64,000 nt of DNA from Afifellaceae bacterium. GTDB lineage: Bacteria > Pseudomonadota > Alphaproteobacteria > Rhizobiales > Afifellaceae. Below, in pieces: positions 8,867 through 18,343 of this stretch. The notes below the pieces were generated by a model. That model was not told the DNA's origin. It worked only from the letters and a program-made list of their open reading frames with translations, and did no database searches. The first letter of the stretch is position 1; every line of letters starts with the position of its first letter. Made by a program: the position numbers and the translations under genes. The stretch lies in contig JANQRH010000026.1 of the NCBI GenBank assembly GCA_028284625.1, positions 372,001 through 436,000 of the forward strand, read 5' to 3'.

Positions 8867-9951
8867 TCTGAGACAAAAGAACCGTCGAGCCGACGTCCAA
8901 GCACTGCGGCGACGATCCGCTCAACACGTGCTTCCGAAGTGTGATGAGCGTAGACATGCGCCCGCGCGTTCTTAGCGATATGCAGGAGGTGCGGCTTGTC
9001 GGCGAGCGCTGCACGGATGGCGGCAGTCAACCCACCTAGCTCCGGTGCATAGAAAAGGCAGTGCTCGCCATCCACCAGCGGAAGATCACGATGGATGGTC
9101 GGGTAGTTGATGAGCGGCACCGTCCCGGAAGCCGCGGCTTCGTAGTGGCGCAAGCAGTCCCAGCCGAAGCCCGCAGGCGACCAGGCGAGCCAGGCGGCGG
9201 CGAGGCGTCGGTGGAACTCCGTCTCGGTCAGGCGGCCGTCCGGAATGTCAACCCTGTAACCTTCGGCCTTCAGCGCACGGAGCTCCTCAATCCCATCGGC
9301 ACGGACTGCGCTGTTGGTCGCCGAACTGCCGGCGAAAAACACATCTGTGGTCTTCGGGACCGACGGCATGTCCGCCGGCGGCAATGTCGCTCCCAGACTG
9401 ATTGGACGGAGCTTCGCAAACCAGCGCTGGCTCCTTGGCTGCGAGCGCCAAGTGCGCCCCGGCGGGTTGCGGTGGCTTGACCTGAGAAAGGTATGCCAGC
9501 GGTCGACCGGCAGCTCTCGCTTAAAGTAGAGGCGGGCCGCGTCCAGGAGATGAGAGTTATGAGCTCCGATGCTGAAGGAATCGCGCAGGTCGACCGCGAC
9601 AATTGGGACGGTATGGCCGAGATGAAGGATTCGGGAAGCAAATGTAGAAAACAGCGCGGGAAAAAAGCGCGCCCTGTGCGAAAGAATGATCTGAAGGACA
9701 CTCCGAGCGTGCCAGTAGGGGTGCTCAAGCGGGTGCAAAACGAGAAGGTCGTACTCGGCTCTGCGCAAACGTTTCAGGGCTTTGACGTAAGCAATCGGAC
9801 CGAGTGATCTCGCGCCGTCAGCAGGTGCATGGCTCGCGCGCAGGAAATCCACCTGCTCGCGCGCGGCGGCCGCAAAAAGAGGATGCCGCCCAACCTCAAG
9901 AATACGAAGCGCCTTGCCCTTAGTTTCCTGCGCCGACGGCGTGATGTCCAT
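8827..9951 (-). CDS. Glycosyltransferase-like protein (group 1 type)
   Basis: 374 residues, no signal peptide or membrane segment. The C-terminal half looks like the nucleotide-sugar-binding lobe of GT-B glycosyltransferases: TTDVFFAGSSATNS, then RLTETEFHRRLAAAWLAWSP, GFGWDCLRHYEAAASGTVPLINYP, and a C-terminal helix with ARAHVYAHHTSEARVERIVA. The Gly-rich/Glu element in DCLRHYEAAASGTVPL matches the donor-binding E-x7-E region only loosely. Donor and acceptor are unknown. The last ~12 codons lie in the decayed tRNA-like repeat, so the original C-terminus may have been replaced. Divergent from the FkbM gene; together they suggest surface glycan synthesis and methylation. Confidence 0.75.
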   Translation of the reverse strand: MDITPSAQETKGKALRILEVGRHPLFAAAAREQVDFLRASHAPADGARSLGPIAYVKALKRLRRAEYDLLVLHPLEHPYWHARSVLQIILSHRARFFPALFSTFASRILHLGHTVPIVAVDLRDSFSIGAHNSHLLDAARLYFKRELPVDRWHTFLRSSHRNPPGRTWRSQPRSQRWFAKLRPISLGATLPPADMPSVPKTTDVFFAGSSATNSAVRADGIEELRALKAEGYRVDIPDGRLTETEFHRRLAAAWLAWSPAGFGWDCLRHYEAAASGTVPLINYPTIHRDLPLVDGEHCLFYAPELGGLTAAIRAALADKPHLLHIAKNARAHVYAHHTSEARVERIVAAVLGRRLDGSFVSEALVSSPRAQPTL

Positions 9952-10077
9952 GCGGTTCCCTTACAGTGATTAGCATGTGCGGGACAGCGGCGCGATTTTC
10001 CGCTGCGGAGCCCAACGTGCTGTCTTGCCGGTAAGTTGCAGCCGATTATCGCGTCGTGCACAAGTCAGCGAAATTCG

Positions 10078-10959
10078 ATGATGGGGAAGAGCGCAGTGTC
10101 GGCCAGACGGTTCATTTTGAAGCGCCTACTACCAACATTGCTCTCGCGCCTTTCTATGGTTCGCCTGAGCCGCGCGATCCTAAAAATCGGACTACGGGGT
10201 GTCGGCGTTTCCAATTTCGACCCGAGCCAAAGCGACCAGAGGCGGTTTCTTTTGCAGCTAGAGAACCGTCTGCGCCGCAACCCCGTCGTGTTCGATATAG
10301 GCGCAAATCGCGGTCAATTCGCAAAGCTCGTGCGAGAATCGATCCCGGACGCCCGCATTCACGCCTTCGAGCCGAACCCGCACGCGTTCGCGGACTTGGA
10401 AAGAGCGTTCAGCAGGGACAGCAATATTGCCCTCGTCCAAGCAGCGATGGGCGCTGAGTGCCGCAAGGCGTTTCTATTTGACTATGAAGGCGGTTCGGGA
10501 AGCGAGCATGCCAGCCTGGTCGAAGGTGTCATTGACGAGATCCACGGCGGGCGGCCCGAACGCATGCAGGTGGAAGTGGCGACAATCGATTCTTACGTCG
10601 CCGAGCAGGAGGTCGACTGGATTGATCTTCTGAAGATCGATGTAGAAGGATCCGAGATGGATGTTCTAAACGGCGCGACCCAGACCATCGCCCGTGACGC
10701 CGTGCATGTACTGCAGATCGAATTCAACGAGATGCATGTACTTTCAAGGACGTTCGTGCGTGACATCATGGATGCCCTGCCGCGTCATCGGGTCTACCGC
10801 CTTTTGCGGAGCGGCGAGCTTTTTGATCTGACGAACGAACGCACGGTCCTGCGAGAACTATACGGCTATCAGAACCTGATTGCCCTGCCCGATGATGGCG
10901 CCTTTGATCCGCCCACGCTTAATCGGAATACAGCAGGCCGCGATCTCGGAGAGCCTTGA
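10078..10959 (+). CDS. FkbM family SAM-dependent methyltransferase
   Basis: About 293 residues from ATG 10078 (an earlier ATG at 10036 is possible). A basic N-terminal tail is followed by the FkbM Rossmann core: VVFDIGANRGQFAKLV is the SAM-binding motif I, then HAFEPNPHAFADLERAF, a central VEVATIDSYV strand, and LLKIDVEGSEMDVLNGA, the highly conserved FkbM element with the acidic KIDVEG. C-terminal LQIEFNEMHVLS and YRLLRSGELFDL complete the fold. FkbM enzymes O-methylate sugars or polyketides; here the divergent glycosyltransferase gene suggests a glycan acceptor (inference). Confidence 0.9.
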   Translation: MMGKSAVSARRFILKRLLPTLLSRLSMVRLSRAILKIGLRGVGVSNFDPSQSDQRRFLLQLENRLRRNPVVFDIGANRGQFAKLVRESIPDARIHAFEPNPHAFADLERAFSRDSNIALVQAAMGAECRKAFLFDYEGGSGSEHASLVEGVIDEIHGGRPERMQVEVATIDSYVAEQEVDWIDLLKIDVEGSEMDVLNGATQTIARDAVHVLQIEFNEMHVLSRTFVRDIMDALPRHRVYRLLRSGELFDLTNERTVLRELYGYQNLIALPDDGAFDPPTLNRNTAGRDLGEP

Positions 10960-11130
10960 AGGCTAGTGTCCTGTGTAGAAGTTCAATCGCGAGTGATGTG
11001 TAAGTGTCGGAATCGGGAAACAAGCCGATCGACGTATGCACAACATCCTTGGCTTCAACGTTGACACGCCCGCCCGACTTTCTAAACTTCCGCGTGTAGA
11101 AACCAAGTCTTGGATGTGTAGCGAGGCAGT

Positions 11131-12912
11131 TTGCCAATGCTTCGAGCGGGAATATCCGTGCGCGCTCTGCTAGTGGCCATAGTATTGGCCTGCTGCGTTT
11201 CGGCGGTGGCGCAGGCCGAAAAACGCGTGGCGTTGGTCATCGGCAATTCCGGTTATGAGCACGCGCCGCAACTTCCCAATACCAAGAACGACGCGACGGA
11301 CATGGCGGCGGCCCTCGAGCGGCTCGGGTTCGATGTAACGCTTCAGCTAGACCAGGGCTATCAGGGCATGCGCATCGCGCTCAGCGACTTTGCCGACGCG
11401 GCAATAGGCGCGGACATCGCGACCGTGTTCTATGCCGGTCACGGCATCGAGGTCGACAGAGAGAACTTTCTGATCCCCGTCGACGCGCGGCTAAACACGG
11501 ACCGTAAGGTCAGGTTCGAGACCATCGCACTCGACGATGCTCTCCTTGCGCTCGAAGGCGCCAAGGGCCTGCAACTTGTCATCCTCGATGCCTGTCGAGA
11601 GAACCCGTTCTCGTCCTCTATGCGGCGAACCAGCGCCACGCGCTCTATCGGACGCGGGCTGGCGCGGGTGCAACCACAAGGGTCGTCGGTGCTCGTCGCC
11701 TTTGCCGCCAAAGAAGGCCAGGTCGCCGCGGACGGCGACGGTCGCAACAGCCCGTTCACGGAAGCCTTGCTTAAACACGTCGAAGACCCCGGCCTTGAAG
11801 TCGGTCGGCTATTCCGAAAGGTGCGCGAAGATGTCTATGAGGCAACGCAAGGCCAGCAGCAGCCGTTCACCTACGGGTCTTTGCCGGGTGACGACATCTA
11901 CCTCAAGCAAGAAGTTGAGACGCAGCCGGCAGAACCCGAGAGTCCGAACGTAGGCACTGCTATTGCAGCTGATTTCCGTTCTGCCGCTCAGATCGGGACA
12001 ACCGAAGCGTGGGTGGCGTTCATCAAGAAGCACGACGGTGTTGGGGATGAAGTCTTGCTAGACGTCGCCAGGGACAAGCTTAGTTCTCTAATGACGTCGG
12101 CCGCATCGCAAAATCTGGCAACGCCCGCGCACAGCGCCGGATCGCAAGAACAAGCCGAACTAGGTTCAGTGAGTTCCGGCATCGGGGAGGCTGTCGAACT
12201 GGACCTCGAAGGGCGGCGACAGGTGCAGCTAGCCTTAACAAAGCTTGGATACAATCCTGGACCCGCTGATGGAGTGTTCGGGGCCCAAACGCGCCGAGCT
12301 ATTGGGTCAGCCCGGCGAGAGCTAGGATTGCCATCCGGAGAAGAAGTTGATGTGGCCATGATGAGGAGGCTGCCGCGAGTAATCGATGATCGCTACATTA
12401 ATATTCCATGGCTTGGCACTTATCTAAGCATCGGCAAGGGTGAGATTGACAAGATTGATTCTCCTGAATTCAAAATATTGTTTGAGAAGCTCATCTGGAG
12501 GCTGGTGATCGCAGAGCTTCACGGGGGACGGTTGTTGATCTTAGTTCGAGATATCGTTTCTTGGGAAACCGCCGATCAAGTCGCAAAGTCGGTAGGCGGG
12601 CGGCTGGTGGAAATCAGGGATAGCGAGACCAATCGTTTTCTAAAAGAAATGATACCTGAGCGGGCTTATGCACCAACGGGGCCGAAGACGTCTATCGGCC
12701 CGTGTTTTGGTTTGCATCGCGACCAGCGATTGGGCTGGGTTTGGGCTTCGGACGGCAGTCGAATTGGATATTCGGACTGGTTGCCGAATTCTCCGGATAA
12801 CGACAAGCCAAAAGCCGACATTGTAACGTTTCAACGGCACAATGGCAGGCTTGGCTGGGCGAACAGAGACCCAGGACATTGCGCAGGCTACATCATAGAA
12901 TACCCTTCGTGA
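11131..12912 (+). CDS. Exported caspase-like peptidase with peptidoglycan-binding and C-type-lectin-like domains
   Basis: 593 residues. Signal peptide about 1-28 (ALLVAIVLACCVSAVAQA). Residues 31-258 form a C14 caspase-like domain: RVALVIGNSGYEHAPQLPN opening, catalytic His104 in FYAGHG and Cys155 in ILDACRENPF, with a GSLPGDDIYL end. A linker follows, then a PG_binding_1-type repeat at about 360-401 (VQLALTKLGYNPGPADGVFG). The C-terminus, about 467-592, looks like a C-type lectin fold: SWETADQVAKSVGGRLVEI, WVWASDGS, YSDWLPNSPDN, GRLGWANRDPGHCAGYIIE, with Cys525 and Cys584 placed for a disulphide. Probably periplasmic or cell-surface; substrate unknown. It lies between the two tRNA-derived repeats. 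Confidence 0.9.
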   Translation: MPMLRAGISVRALLVAIVLACCVSAVAQAEKRVALVIGNSGYEHAPQLPNTKNDATDMAAALERLGFDVTLQLDQGYQGMRIALSDFADAAIGADIATVFYAGHGIEVDRENFLIPVDARLNTDRKVRFETIALDDALLALEGAKGLQLVILDACRENPFSSSMRRTSATRSIGRGLARVQPQGSSVLVAFAAKEGQVAADGDGRNSPFTEALLKHVEDPGLEVGRLFRKVREDVYEATQGQQQPFTYGSLPGDDIYLKQEVETQPAEPESPNVGTAIAADFRSAAQIGTTEAWVAFIKKHDGVGDEVLLDVARDKLSSLMTSAASQNLATPAHSAGSQEQAELGSVSSGIGEAVELDLEGRRQVQLALTKLGYNPGPADGVFGAQTRRAIGSARRELGLPSGEEVDVAMMRRLPRVIDDRYINIPWLGTYLSIGKGEIDKIDSPEFKILFEKLIWRLVIAELHGGRLLILVRDIVSWETADQVAKSVGGRLVEIRDSETNRFLKEMIPERAYAPTGPKTSIGPCFGLHRDQRLGWVWASDGSRIGYSDWLPNSPDNDKPKADIVTFQRHNGRLGWANRDPGHCAGYIIEYPS

Positions 12913-13029
12913 TCGGACGGCGGACAAAATCGGCTTAGGACGTAACAGCGCCCTGCATGCTGTGCCCCTAAGGCAGCCTGGTCCAGGGGCTGGCAGATGG
13001 TCGGGTGATTTGCGACTAACCGGAAGGGC

Positions 13030-13082
13030 ACTCGGCTAACGCATCAATGGTTGGCTGGGGGACTAGGATTCGAACCTAGACT
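13030..13082 (-). repeat. Direct repeat partner at the tRNA-Gln 3' end
   Basis: The 3' half of tRNA-Gln plus 22 bases downstream of it. It matches the decayed copy at 8813-8866. Similarity extends past the tRNA end into non-tRNA sequence (ACTCGGCTAACGCATCA), which argues against a chance match between two T-arms. Confidence 0.62.
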
Positions 13083-13125
13083 GACGGAGTCAGAGTCCGT
13101 AGTTCTACCATTAAACTATCCCCCA
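13052..13125 (-). tRNA. tRNA-Gln (anticodon CTG)
   Basis: Reads on the minus strand as a complete cloverleaf. The 7-bp acceptor stem is TGGGGGA / TCCCCCA with discriminator G and encoded CCA. The D-arm contains AGTTTAATGGTAGAACT. The anticodon stem is ACGGA / TCCGT around the loop CTCTGAC, anticodon CTG, reading CAG. The T-arm is CTAGG TTCGAAT CCTAG. Its 3' end faces the accessory islet at 8.8-13.0 kb. Confidence 0.96.
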
Positions 13126-13362
13126 CCAATCGAGCCAATCCGGCGGTGCGTGTCGCGATTTGGTCGGTTGCACCGAAGATGTCAACCCGCCGCGGTCGTA
13201 GCGTCGAGCGCACATGATGAAACGTCGGCTCCGCCTTTGCGGCGCCTTGCTGGCGCCGCCGCCGCAGAACCGCTGGTTTGCCTCAGCCTGACGGAGCGCC
13301 TATCCTGCCCTCAACGCGAAGAGGGCGCGGCCTGCCGTGGCCTCCAAAAAGCGAGCGGATTG

Positions 13363-14595
13363 ATGGTCAAGGGCCCGGACTCGGCGCAGCCGATGTCTAA
13401 GCCCGGTTCGGCCAAGGATGCCGCGGCGCAGCCGATGCGGACCAATCCAGCGATGGAGTCCGCGGGCGCGCCGGCGTCCCTGCCATCTGCCGATCCCGCC
13501 GGCCAGCCCGGCGCGGATGGCGATGGCGCGAGGCGAGGAGCCGGGAGGAGGAGCGGCCGCCGGTGGCGGCGCGGGCGTGGTCCGTTCTACGCCGCACTTG
13601 ATCTCGGCACCAACAATTGCCGGCTCTTGATTGCCGAACCGGCGGGCGACACTTTCCGCGTTGTCGATTCCTTCTCGCGCATCGTCCGGCTGGGCGAGGG
13701 CGTCTCGCAGAACGGATTGCTGCGTGAAGAAGCGATGGAGCGGGCGATCGGCGCGCTGCGCATCTGTAGCCGCAAGATGGAGAACCGCACCATCGCCGGC
13801 GCTCGGCTCATCGCGACGCAAGCCTGCCGTGCCGCGGAAAACGGCGACCATTTTCTGACCCGCGTGCGCGAAGAGACCGGCCTTGAGCTGGAAGTGGTGG
13901 ATCAGCGTACCGAAGCGCAGCTTGCCGCGGAGGGATGTTTTTCATTGCTCGACCCGCAGGCCGATGGCGCCGTGCTTTTCGACATCGGCGGTGGATCGTC
14001 GGAAATCGTGTGGATCGACAAGCGTCGCCGCAGGCGCGGGCTCATGCGCGCCTGGGCGTCGCTTCCTGTCGGCGTGGTGACGCTCGCCGAGCGCTTCGGC
14101 GGCACGGATGTCGGCGAGGCGGATTTTGAAGCGATGGTGGAGCACGTGCGTGGCGAGTTCCATCGTTTTCGCGCCCGCGACGGGCTGAAGCAGGCCGTAG
14201 CGGATCGGCCGTTTCATTTCCTCGGCACATCGGGAACGGTGACGACGCTCGCCGGCGTGCACCTGGACCTGCCGCGCTATGATCGGCGTCGCGTCGACGG
14301 GCTGTGGATGGATGAGGCCGACATTGAGCGGATGATGCAAAAGATCCGCAACATGGATTTCGCCGCGCGCAGCCGCAATCCGTGTATCGGCCACGAGCGC
14401 GCCGACCTGGTGCTCGGCGGCTGTGCCGTGTTTGAAGCGATCCGCCGCGAATGGCCGTGTCGCCGCCTGCGTGTTGCTGATCGCGGGCTCAGGGAAGGCA
14501 TGCTGGTACGCCTGATGCGCGCCGATGGGCATCTTCGCGGCCGCCGCAGGTTCGGCCGACACGCCGCATTGCGCGCCGCGTCGCCGCAGCAATGA
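13363..14595 (+). CDS. Ppx/GppA family phosphatase
   Basis: 410 residues from ATG 13363; the frame is open further upstream, through the tRNA, but that part is not protein-like. After a low-complexity Pro/Ala/Gly and Arg-rich N-terminus (about 1-65) comes the ASKHA phosphatase core: [19 protein letters not shown] (phosphate 1), [30 protein letters not shown] (phosphate 2) and [18 protein letters not shown] (adenosine motif). It hydrolyses polyphosphate ends or pppGpp; which one cannot be decided from sequence. It is missing the C-terminal HD domain of long Ppx proteins. Overlaps rlmE by four bases, so the two are translationally coupled, an arrangement common in alphaproteobacteria. Confidence 0.9.
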   Translation: MVKGPDSAQPMSKPGSAKDAAAQPMRTNPAMESAGAPASLPSADPAGQPGADGDGARRGAGRRSGRRWRRGRGPFYAALDLGTNNCRLLIAEPAGDTFRVVDSFSRIVRLGEGVSQNGLLREEAMERAIGALRICSRKMENRTIAGARLIATQACRAAENGDHFLTRVREETGLELEVVDQRTEAQLAAEGCFSLLDPQADGAVLFDIGGGSSEIVWIDKRRRRRGLMRAWASLPVGVVTLAERFGGTDVGEADFEAMVEHVRGEFHRFRARDGLKQAVADRPFHFLGTSGTVTTLAGVHLDLPRYDRRRVDGLWMDEADIERMMQKIRNMDFAARSRNPCIGHERADLVLGGCAVFEAIRREWPCRRLRVADRGLREGMLVRLMRADGHLRGRRRFGRHAALRAASPQQ

Positions 14596-15302
14596 GCACA
14601 CGCAGCGGATCGCGCAACGGATCTGGGCATCGCGCGCTGCGCAAACGCGTGAAGACGGCTCGCCGCCGCAAGGCGTCCTCGCAGCGCTGGCTGGAGCGAC
14701 AGCTCAACGACCCCTATGTCGCGCGCTCCAAAGAAGAAGGCTACCGCTCGCGCGCCGCCTACAAGCTGATGGAGATGGACGACCGCTTCCGCCTGTTGAA
14801 GCGCGGCGCGCGCGTCCTCGACCTCGGTGCGGCACCCGGCGGCTGGTCGCAGGTGGCTGCCGCGCGCGTTGGCTCCAGCGACGAGGAACCGCTGGTCGTG
14901 GCACTGGATTACCTCGCCATGGACCCGCTGCCGGGCGTGCTTGTGCTTGAGCTCGACTTTCTCGACGAAGCAGCGCCGGCCGCCATCCGCGACGCACTTA
15001 GCGGCGAAGGTGCGGACGTCGTTCTCTCCGACATGGCCGCGCCCACGACCGGCCACAAGGCGACAGACCATCTCCGCATCGTGGCGCTCACCGAAGCCGC
15101 CGCCGATTTTGCCGGCGAGGTGCTGAAGCCCGGCGGCGCGTTCCTCGCCAAGGTCTTTCGCGGCGGCACGGAGCACAATCTGCTCGCGTCGTTGAAGCGC
15201 GACTTCACCAAGGTCCAGCATGTCAAGCCGCCGGCCAGCCGCGCCGACAGCGCGGAGCTTTATCTGTTGGCGACAGGCTATCGCGGCGCCGAGACCGAAT
15301 AG
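14592..15302 (+). CDS. rlmE: 23S rRNA (uridine-2'-O-)-methyltransferase RlmE (FtsJ/RrmJ)
   Basis: 236 residues; ATGA overlap with the phosphatase gene. Methylates U2552 (E. coli numbering) in the A-loop of 23S rRNA during late 50S assembly. The K-D-K-E catalytic set is visible: Lys in [14 protein letters not shown], Asp in [14 protein letters not shown], Lys in [12 protein letters not shown] and Glu in [11 protein letters not shown]. The SAM-binding motif is [14 protein letters not shown]. The N-terminus has a basic extension of about 45 residues ([11 protein letters not shown]) common in alphaproteobacterial members. Confidence 0.95.
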   Translation: MSTRSGSRNGSGHRALRKRVKTARRRKASSQRWLERQLNDPYVARSKEEGYRSRAAYKLMEMDDRFRLLKRGARVLDLGAAPGGWSQVAAARVGSSDEEPLVVALDYLAMDPLPGVLVLELDFLDEAAPAAIRDALSGEGADVVLSDMAAPTTGHKATDHLRIVALTEAAADFAGEVLKPGGAFLAKVFRGGTEHNLLASLKRDFTKVQHVKPPASRADSAELYLLATGYRGAETE

Positions 15303-15434
15303 CACCGCTGCGTCGTCTCGAGGCGTTCCCAAGGCGGGGCCAGCGTGTTAAGCACCCGCGCCAATCCCAGAGCCGATTCCCTGTGATGCGGCCCACAGCG
15401 GCCCGCTTTCGGCTACCCGTTTCGGAGGCTTGGC

Positions 15435-16937
15435 ATGGCCAAAATCATCGACGTCGTCACCGGCAGCGAGGCGCTCACCTTTGACGACGTCCTCTTACGG
15501 CCCGGGCGCTCCGAAGTGCTGCCGGCGGAGACCGACATCGCCACCAAACTGACGCGATCGATCAGCCTCAACCTGCCGATCCTATCGGCCGCCATGGACA
15601 CAGTGACCGAGGCGCGCCTCGCCATCGCGCTCGCCCAGGCCGGCGGTATAGGTGTCATCCACCGCAATCTCGAACCGGACGCCCAGGCGGAAGAAGTGCG
15701 CCAGGTGAAGAAGTTTGAGTCGGGCATGGTCGTGAACCCGGTGGTGATCGGACCGGATGCGCCGCTCTCAGACGCGCTTCATGTGATGAAGGAGTACGGT
15801 ATATCCGGCATCCCAGTTGTGGCCGGCGGCGGCAATGGCGGCCAGGCCACCGGCAGGCTCGTCGGCATCCTGACCAATCGCGACGTGCGCTTCGCATCCG
15901 ACCCGCAGCAAAAAGTGTCGGAGCTGATGACGCACGAGAACCTCATCTGTGTGCGGGAGAACGTCAGCCAGGACGAGGCGAAGCGGCTGCTGCATCAGCA
16001 TCGCATCGAGAAGCTCTTGGTCGTCGATGACGACCAGAATTGTATCGGCCTCATCACCGTGAAGGACATTGAGAAGGCGCGCCTCAATCCGTTCGCCTGC
16101 AAGGACGATCAGGGCCGGCTCCGCGTCGCTGCGGCGACCGCAGTCGGCGACAAGGGCCTGGCGCGCACCGAGCGCCTGCTTGACGCCGATTGCGACGTAA
16201 TCGTCGTCGACACTGCGCACGGTCATTCTGAGATGGTGCTTGAGACGGTCGCGGCGGTGAAGCGCCTGTCGAACGAAACGCAGGTGCTCGCCGGCAATGT
16301 CGCGACCGGCGACGCGGCGCGGGCGTTGATCGACATGGGCGCAGACGCCATCAAGGTCGGCATCGGTCCGGGCTCCATCTGCACGACGCGTGTGATCGCC
16401 GGCGTCGGGGTGCCGCAGCTCACCGCGCTGATGGATGTGGTGGCTGCCGCAGAAAGCGCCGGCGTACCGGCGGTCGCCGATGGCGGCATCAAATATTCCG
16501 GCGACCTCGCCAAGGCGCTTGCCGCCGGCGCTTCGGCCGCCATGGTGGGCGGGCTGCTCGCCGGCACGGAGGAAAGCCCCGGCGAGGTCTATCTCCATCA
16601 GGGCCGTTCGTACAAGGCCTATCGCGGCATGGGTTCCGTCGGCGCCATGGCGCGCGGCTCCGCGGACCGCTACTTCCAGGCGGAGATCCGCGATGCGCTG
16701 AAGCTCGTGCCGGAAGGCGTCGAAGGGCAGGTGCCTTACAAGGGCCCGGCGGCGAACGTGTTGCATCAGCTCGCCGGTGGGCTGCGCTCCGCCATGGGCT
16801 ATGTCGGGGCCAAGTCGCTGGACGAGCTTCGCCACAAGGCGGAATTCATCCGCATCTCTGGCTCCGCCTGGCGTGAGAGCCACGCCCACAACGTCACCAT
16901 CACCCGCGAGAGCCCGAACTATCCCGGCGGCAGCTAG
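15435..16937 (+). CDS. guaB: Inosine-5'-monophosphate dehydrogenase
   Basis: 500 residues, full length. Oxidises IMP to XMP with NAD, the committed step of guanine nucleotide synthesis. TIM barrel with an inserted CBS pair at about residues 95-215 ([20 protein letters not shown] and [20 protein letters not shown]). The active-site loop [11 protein letters not shown] carries nucleophile Cys316. IMP-binding GGIKYSGD and the flap region [12 protein letters not shown] follow. GGAGGC stands just before ATG 15435. It is followed after 34 bases by the RsmB-type gene, so the two may be cotranscribed. Confidence 0.98.
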   Translation: MAKIIDVVTGSEALTFDDVLLRPGRSEVLPAETDIATKLTRSISLNLPILSAAMDTVTEARLAIALAQAGGIGVIHRNLEPDAQAEEVRQVKKFESGMVVNPVVIGPDAPLSDALHVMKEYGISGIPVVAGGGNGGQATGRLVGILTNRDVRFASDPQQKVSELMTHENLICVRENVSQDEAKRLLHQHRIEKLLVVDDDQNCIGLITVKDIEKARLNPFACKDDQGRLRVAAATAVGDKGLARTERLLDADCDVIVVDTAHGHSEMVLETVAAVKRLSNETQVLAGNVATGDAARALIDMGADAIKVGIGPGSICTTRVIAGVGVPQLTALMDVVAAAESAGVPAVADGGIKYSGDLAKALAAGASAAMVGGLLAGTEESPGEVYLHQGRSYKAYRGMGSVGAMARGSADRYFQAEIRDALKLVPEGVEGQVPYKGPAANVLHQLAGGLRSAMGYVGAKSLDELRHKAEFIRISGSAWRESHAHNVTITRESPNYPGGS

Positions 16938-16971
16938 GCCACGCCGCGGGCTTCACGGATAGGGGGCGAGT

Positions 16972-18264
16972 GTGCGCCTGCCCGGAATGATCGCGGCGGC
17001 CGCGGAGGTCCTGGCCGATATCGAAATGCGACATCGCCCGGCGAGCGAGACGCTGAGAGACTGGGGCGTCTCGCATCGCTTCGCCGGCTCTGGCGACCGC
17101 GCGGCCATCGGCAATCTCGTCTATGACGCGCTGCGTCGGCGCGCCTCCATCGCCTGGCGAATGGGCGGCGACACGCCGTGGCATCTGGCGATCGGTGCGG
17201 CAGTGCTCTCCTGGGGCAATGATCCGCACGCCTTGAACGCGGCGTTTCAAGACGACCGCCACGCGCCGGAGCCGATCCCTGAGGACGCGGTCCAACGCCT
17301 CGCAACGAGTCAGTTAGAGGACGCGCCGGACGACGTGCGAGCCGATCTGCCGGACTGGCTCACGCCGCATTTTCAATCGGCGTTCGGTGCGGACTGGATC
17401 GCGGAAGGGATCGCGCTGGCGGAGCGCCCGCCGCTCGACCTCCGCGTCAACACTCTGAAGACCGACCGCAACAAGGTCATGCGTCAGCTTCAGCGCCTCG
17501 GCGCAGAGCCGACGCCGTATTCGCCGGTCGGCCTGCGCATCCCCCCGTCCGACGGCAAACGGCGGCATCCCAACGTGCAGGCGGAGGAAGCGTTCCGCCG
17601 CGGGCGCATCGAGGTACAGGACGAGGCGAGCCAACTCTCAGCGCTGCTCGTCAATGCCAAGCCGGGCGAGCAGGTGCTCGACATCTGCGCCGGCGGTGGC
17701 GGCAAGACCTTGGCGCTCGCCGCCGCTATGGAGAACCGCGGGCAGGTTTACGCTCACGATGCCGACAAGAACCGGCTGGCGCCGATCTATGAACGCCTGA
17801 AGCGCGCCGGCGCCCGTAATGTGCAGGTGCTCCCGCCTGAGCCAACTGCGCTTACCGGTCTCGCCGATCGGATGGACCGCGTGCTTATCGACGCGCCGTG
17901 CACGGGGACGGGTGTGTGGCGCCGTCGCCCGGATGCCAAATGGCGCGTCACGCCGGAGGCATTGACGAAACGGATCGACGAGCAAAACGCGGTGCTGCGT
18001 GAGGCCGCTACATATGTTCGACCCGGCGGTTGTCTCATCTACGCCACGTGCTCGCTGCTGCCGCCGGAGAACGATGAGCGCGTCGCCGCATTCACCGCCG
18101 CGCATCCGCATTTCGCTCCGATCCCGGCGACGGAGCTTTGGCAAGCGGGCCTGCCTGAGGTGTCGCCGCCACCGGCAGTGCTTGCGGAAACGTCGATCCT
18201 CCTCAGCCCACGCCGGTCCACCACCGACGGTTTCTTTGTGACCGCACTGCGCCGTCAGAGCTGA
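16972..18264 (+). CDS. RsmB/NOP-type RNA m5C methyltransferase
   Basis: 430 residues, GTG start. An N-terminal NusB-like helical part (about 1-140, LADIEMRHRPASETLRDW) is followed by a class I methyltransferase domain. SAM motif I is VLDICAGGGGKTLALAAAM. The two cysteines needed for 5-methylcytosine formation are both present, in LIDAPCTGTGVWRRRPD (motif IV) and IYATCSLLPPENDERV (motif VI). Likely target is 16S rRNA, as for RsmB, but the alphaproteobacterial subgroup is not well resolved, so no symbol is given. It begins 34 bases after guaB. Confidence 0.92.
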   Translation: MRLPGMIAAAAEVLADIEMRHRPASETLRDWGVSHRFAGSGDRAAIGNLVYDALRRRASIAWRMGGDTPWHLAIGAAVLSWGNDPHALNAAFQDDRHAPEPIPEDAVQRLATSQLEDAPDDVRADLPDWLTPHFQSAFGADWIAEGIALAERPPLDLRVNTLKTDRNKVMRQLQRLGAEPTPYSPVGLRIPPSDGKRRHPNVQAEEAFRRGRIEVQDEASQLSALLVNAKPGEQVLDICAGGGGKTLALAAAMENRGQVYAHDADKNRLAPIYERLKRAGARNVQVLPPEPTALTGLADRMDRVLIDAPCTGTGVWRRRPDAKWRVTPEALTKRIDEQNAVLREAATYVRPGGCLIYATCSLLPPENDERVAAFTAAHPHFAPIPATELWQAGLPEVSPPPAVLAETSILLSPRRSTTDGFFVTALRRQS

Positions 18265-18343
18265 CCGGCGCTCAAATCCACGTAGGTGTGGCTTGCCGGC
18301 CTCTCGTCCAGAGGCTTAGGTGAGGGGCAACAGGAGGTGCTCC

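Noticed and set aside
8827-8910. A second complete tRNA gene at the decayed repeat
   Set aside because: Only the T-arm, acceptor end and CCA are recognisable; no anticodon arm or 5' acceptor half can be drawn.
10100-12912. Prophage or transposon in the tRNA-bounded islet
   Set aside because: No integrase, transposase, capsid or terminase gene; only possible attachment-site repeats support integration.
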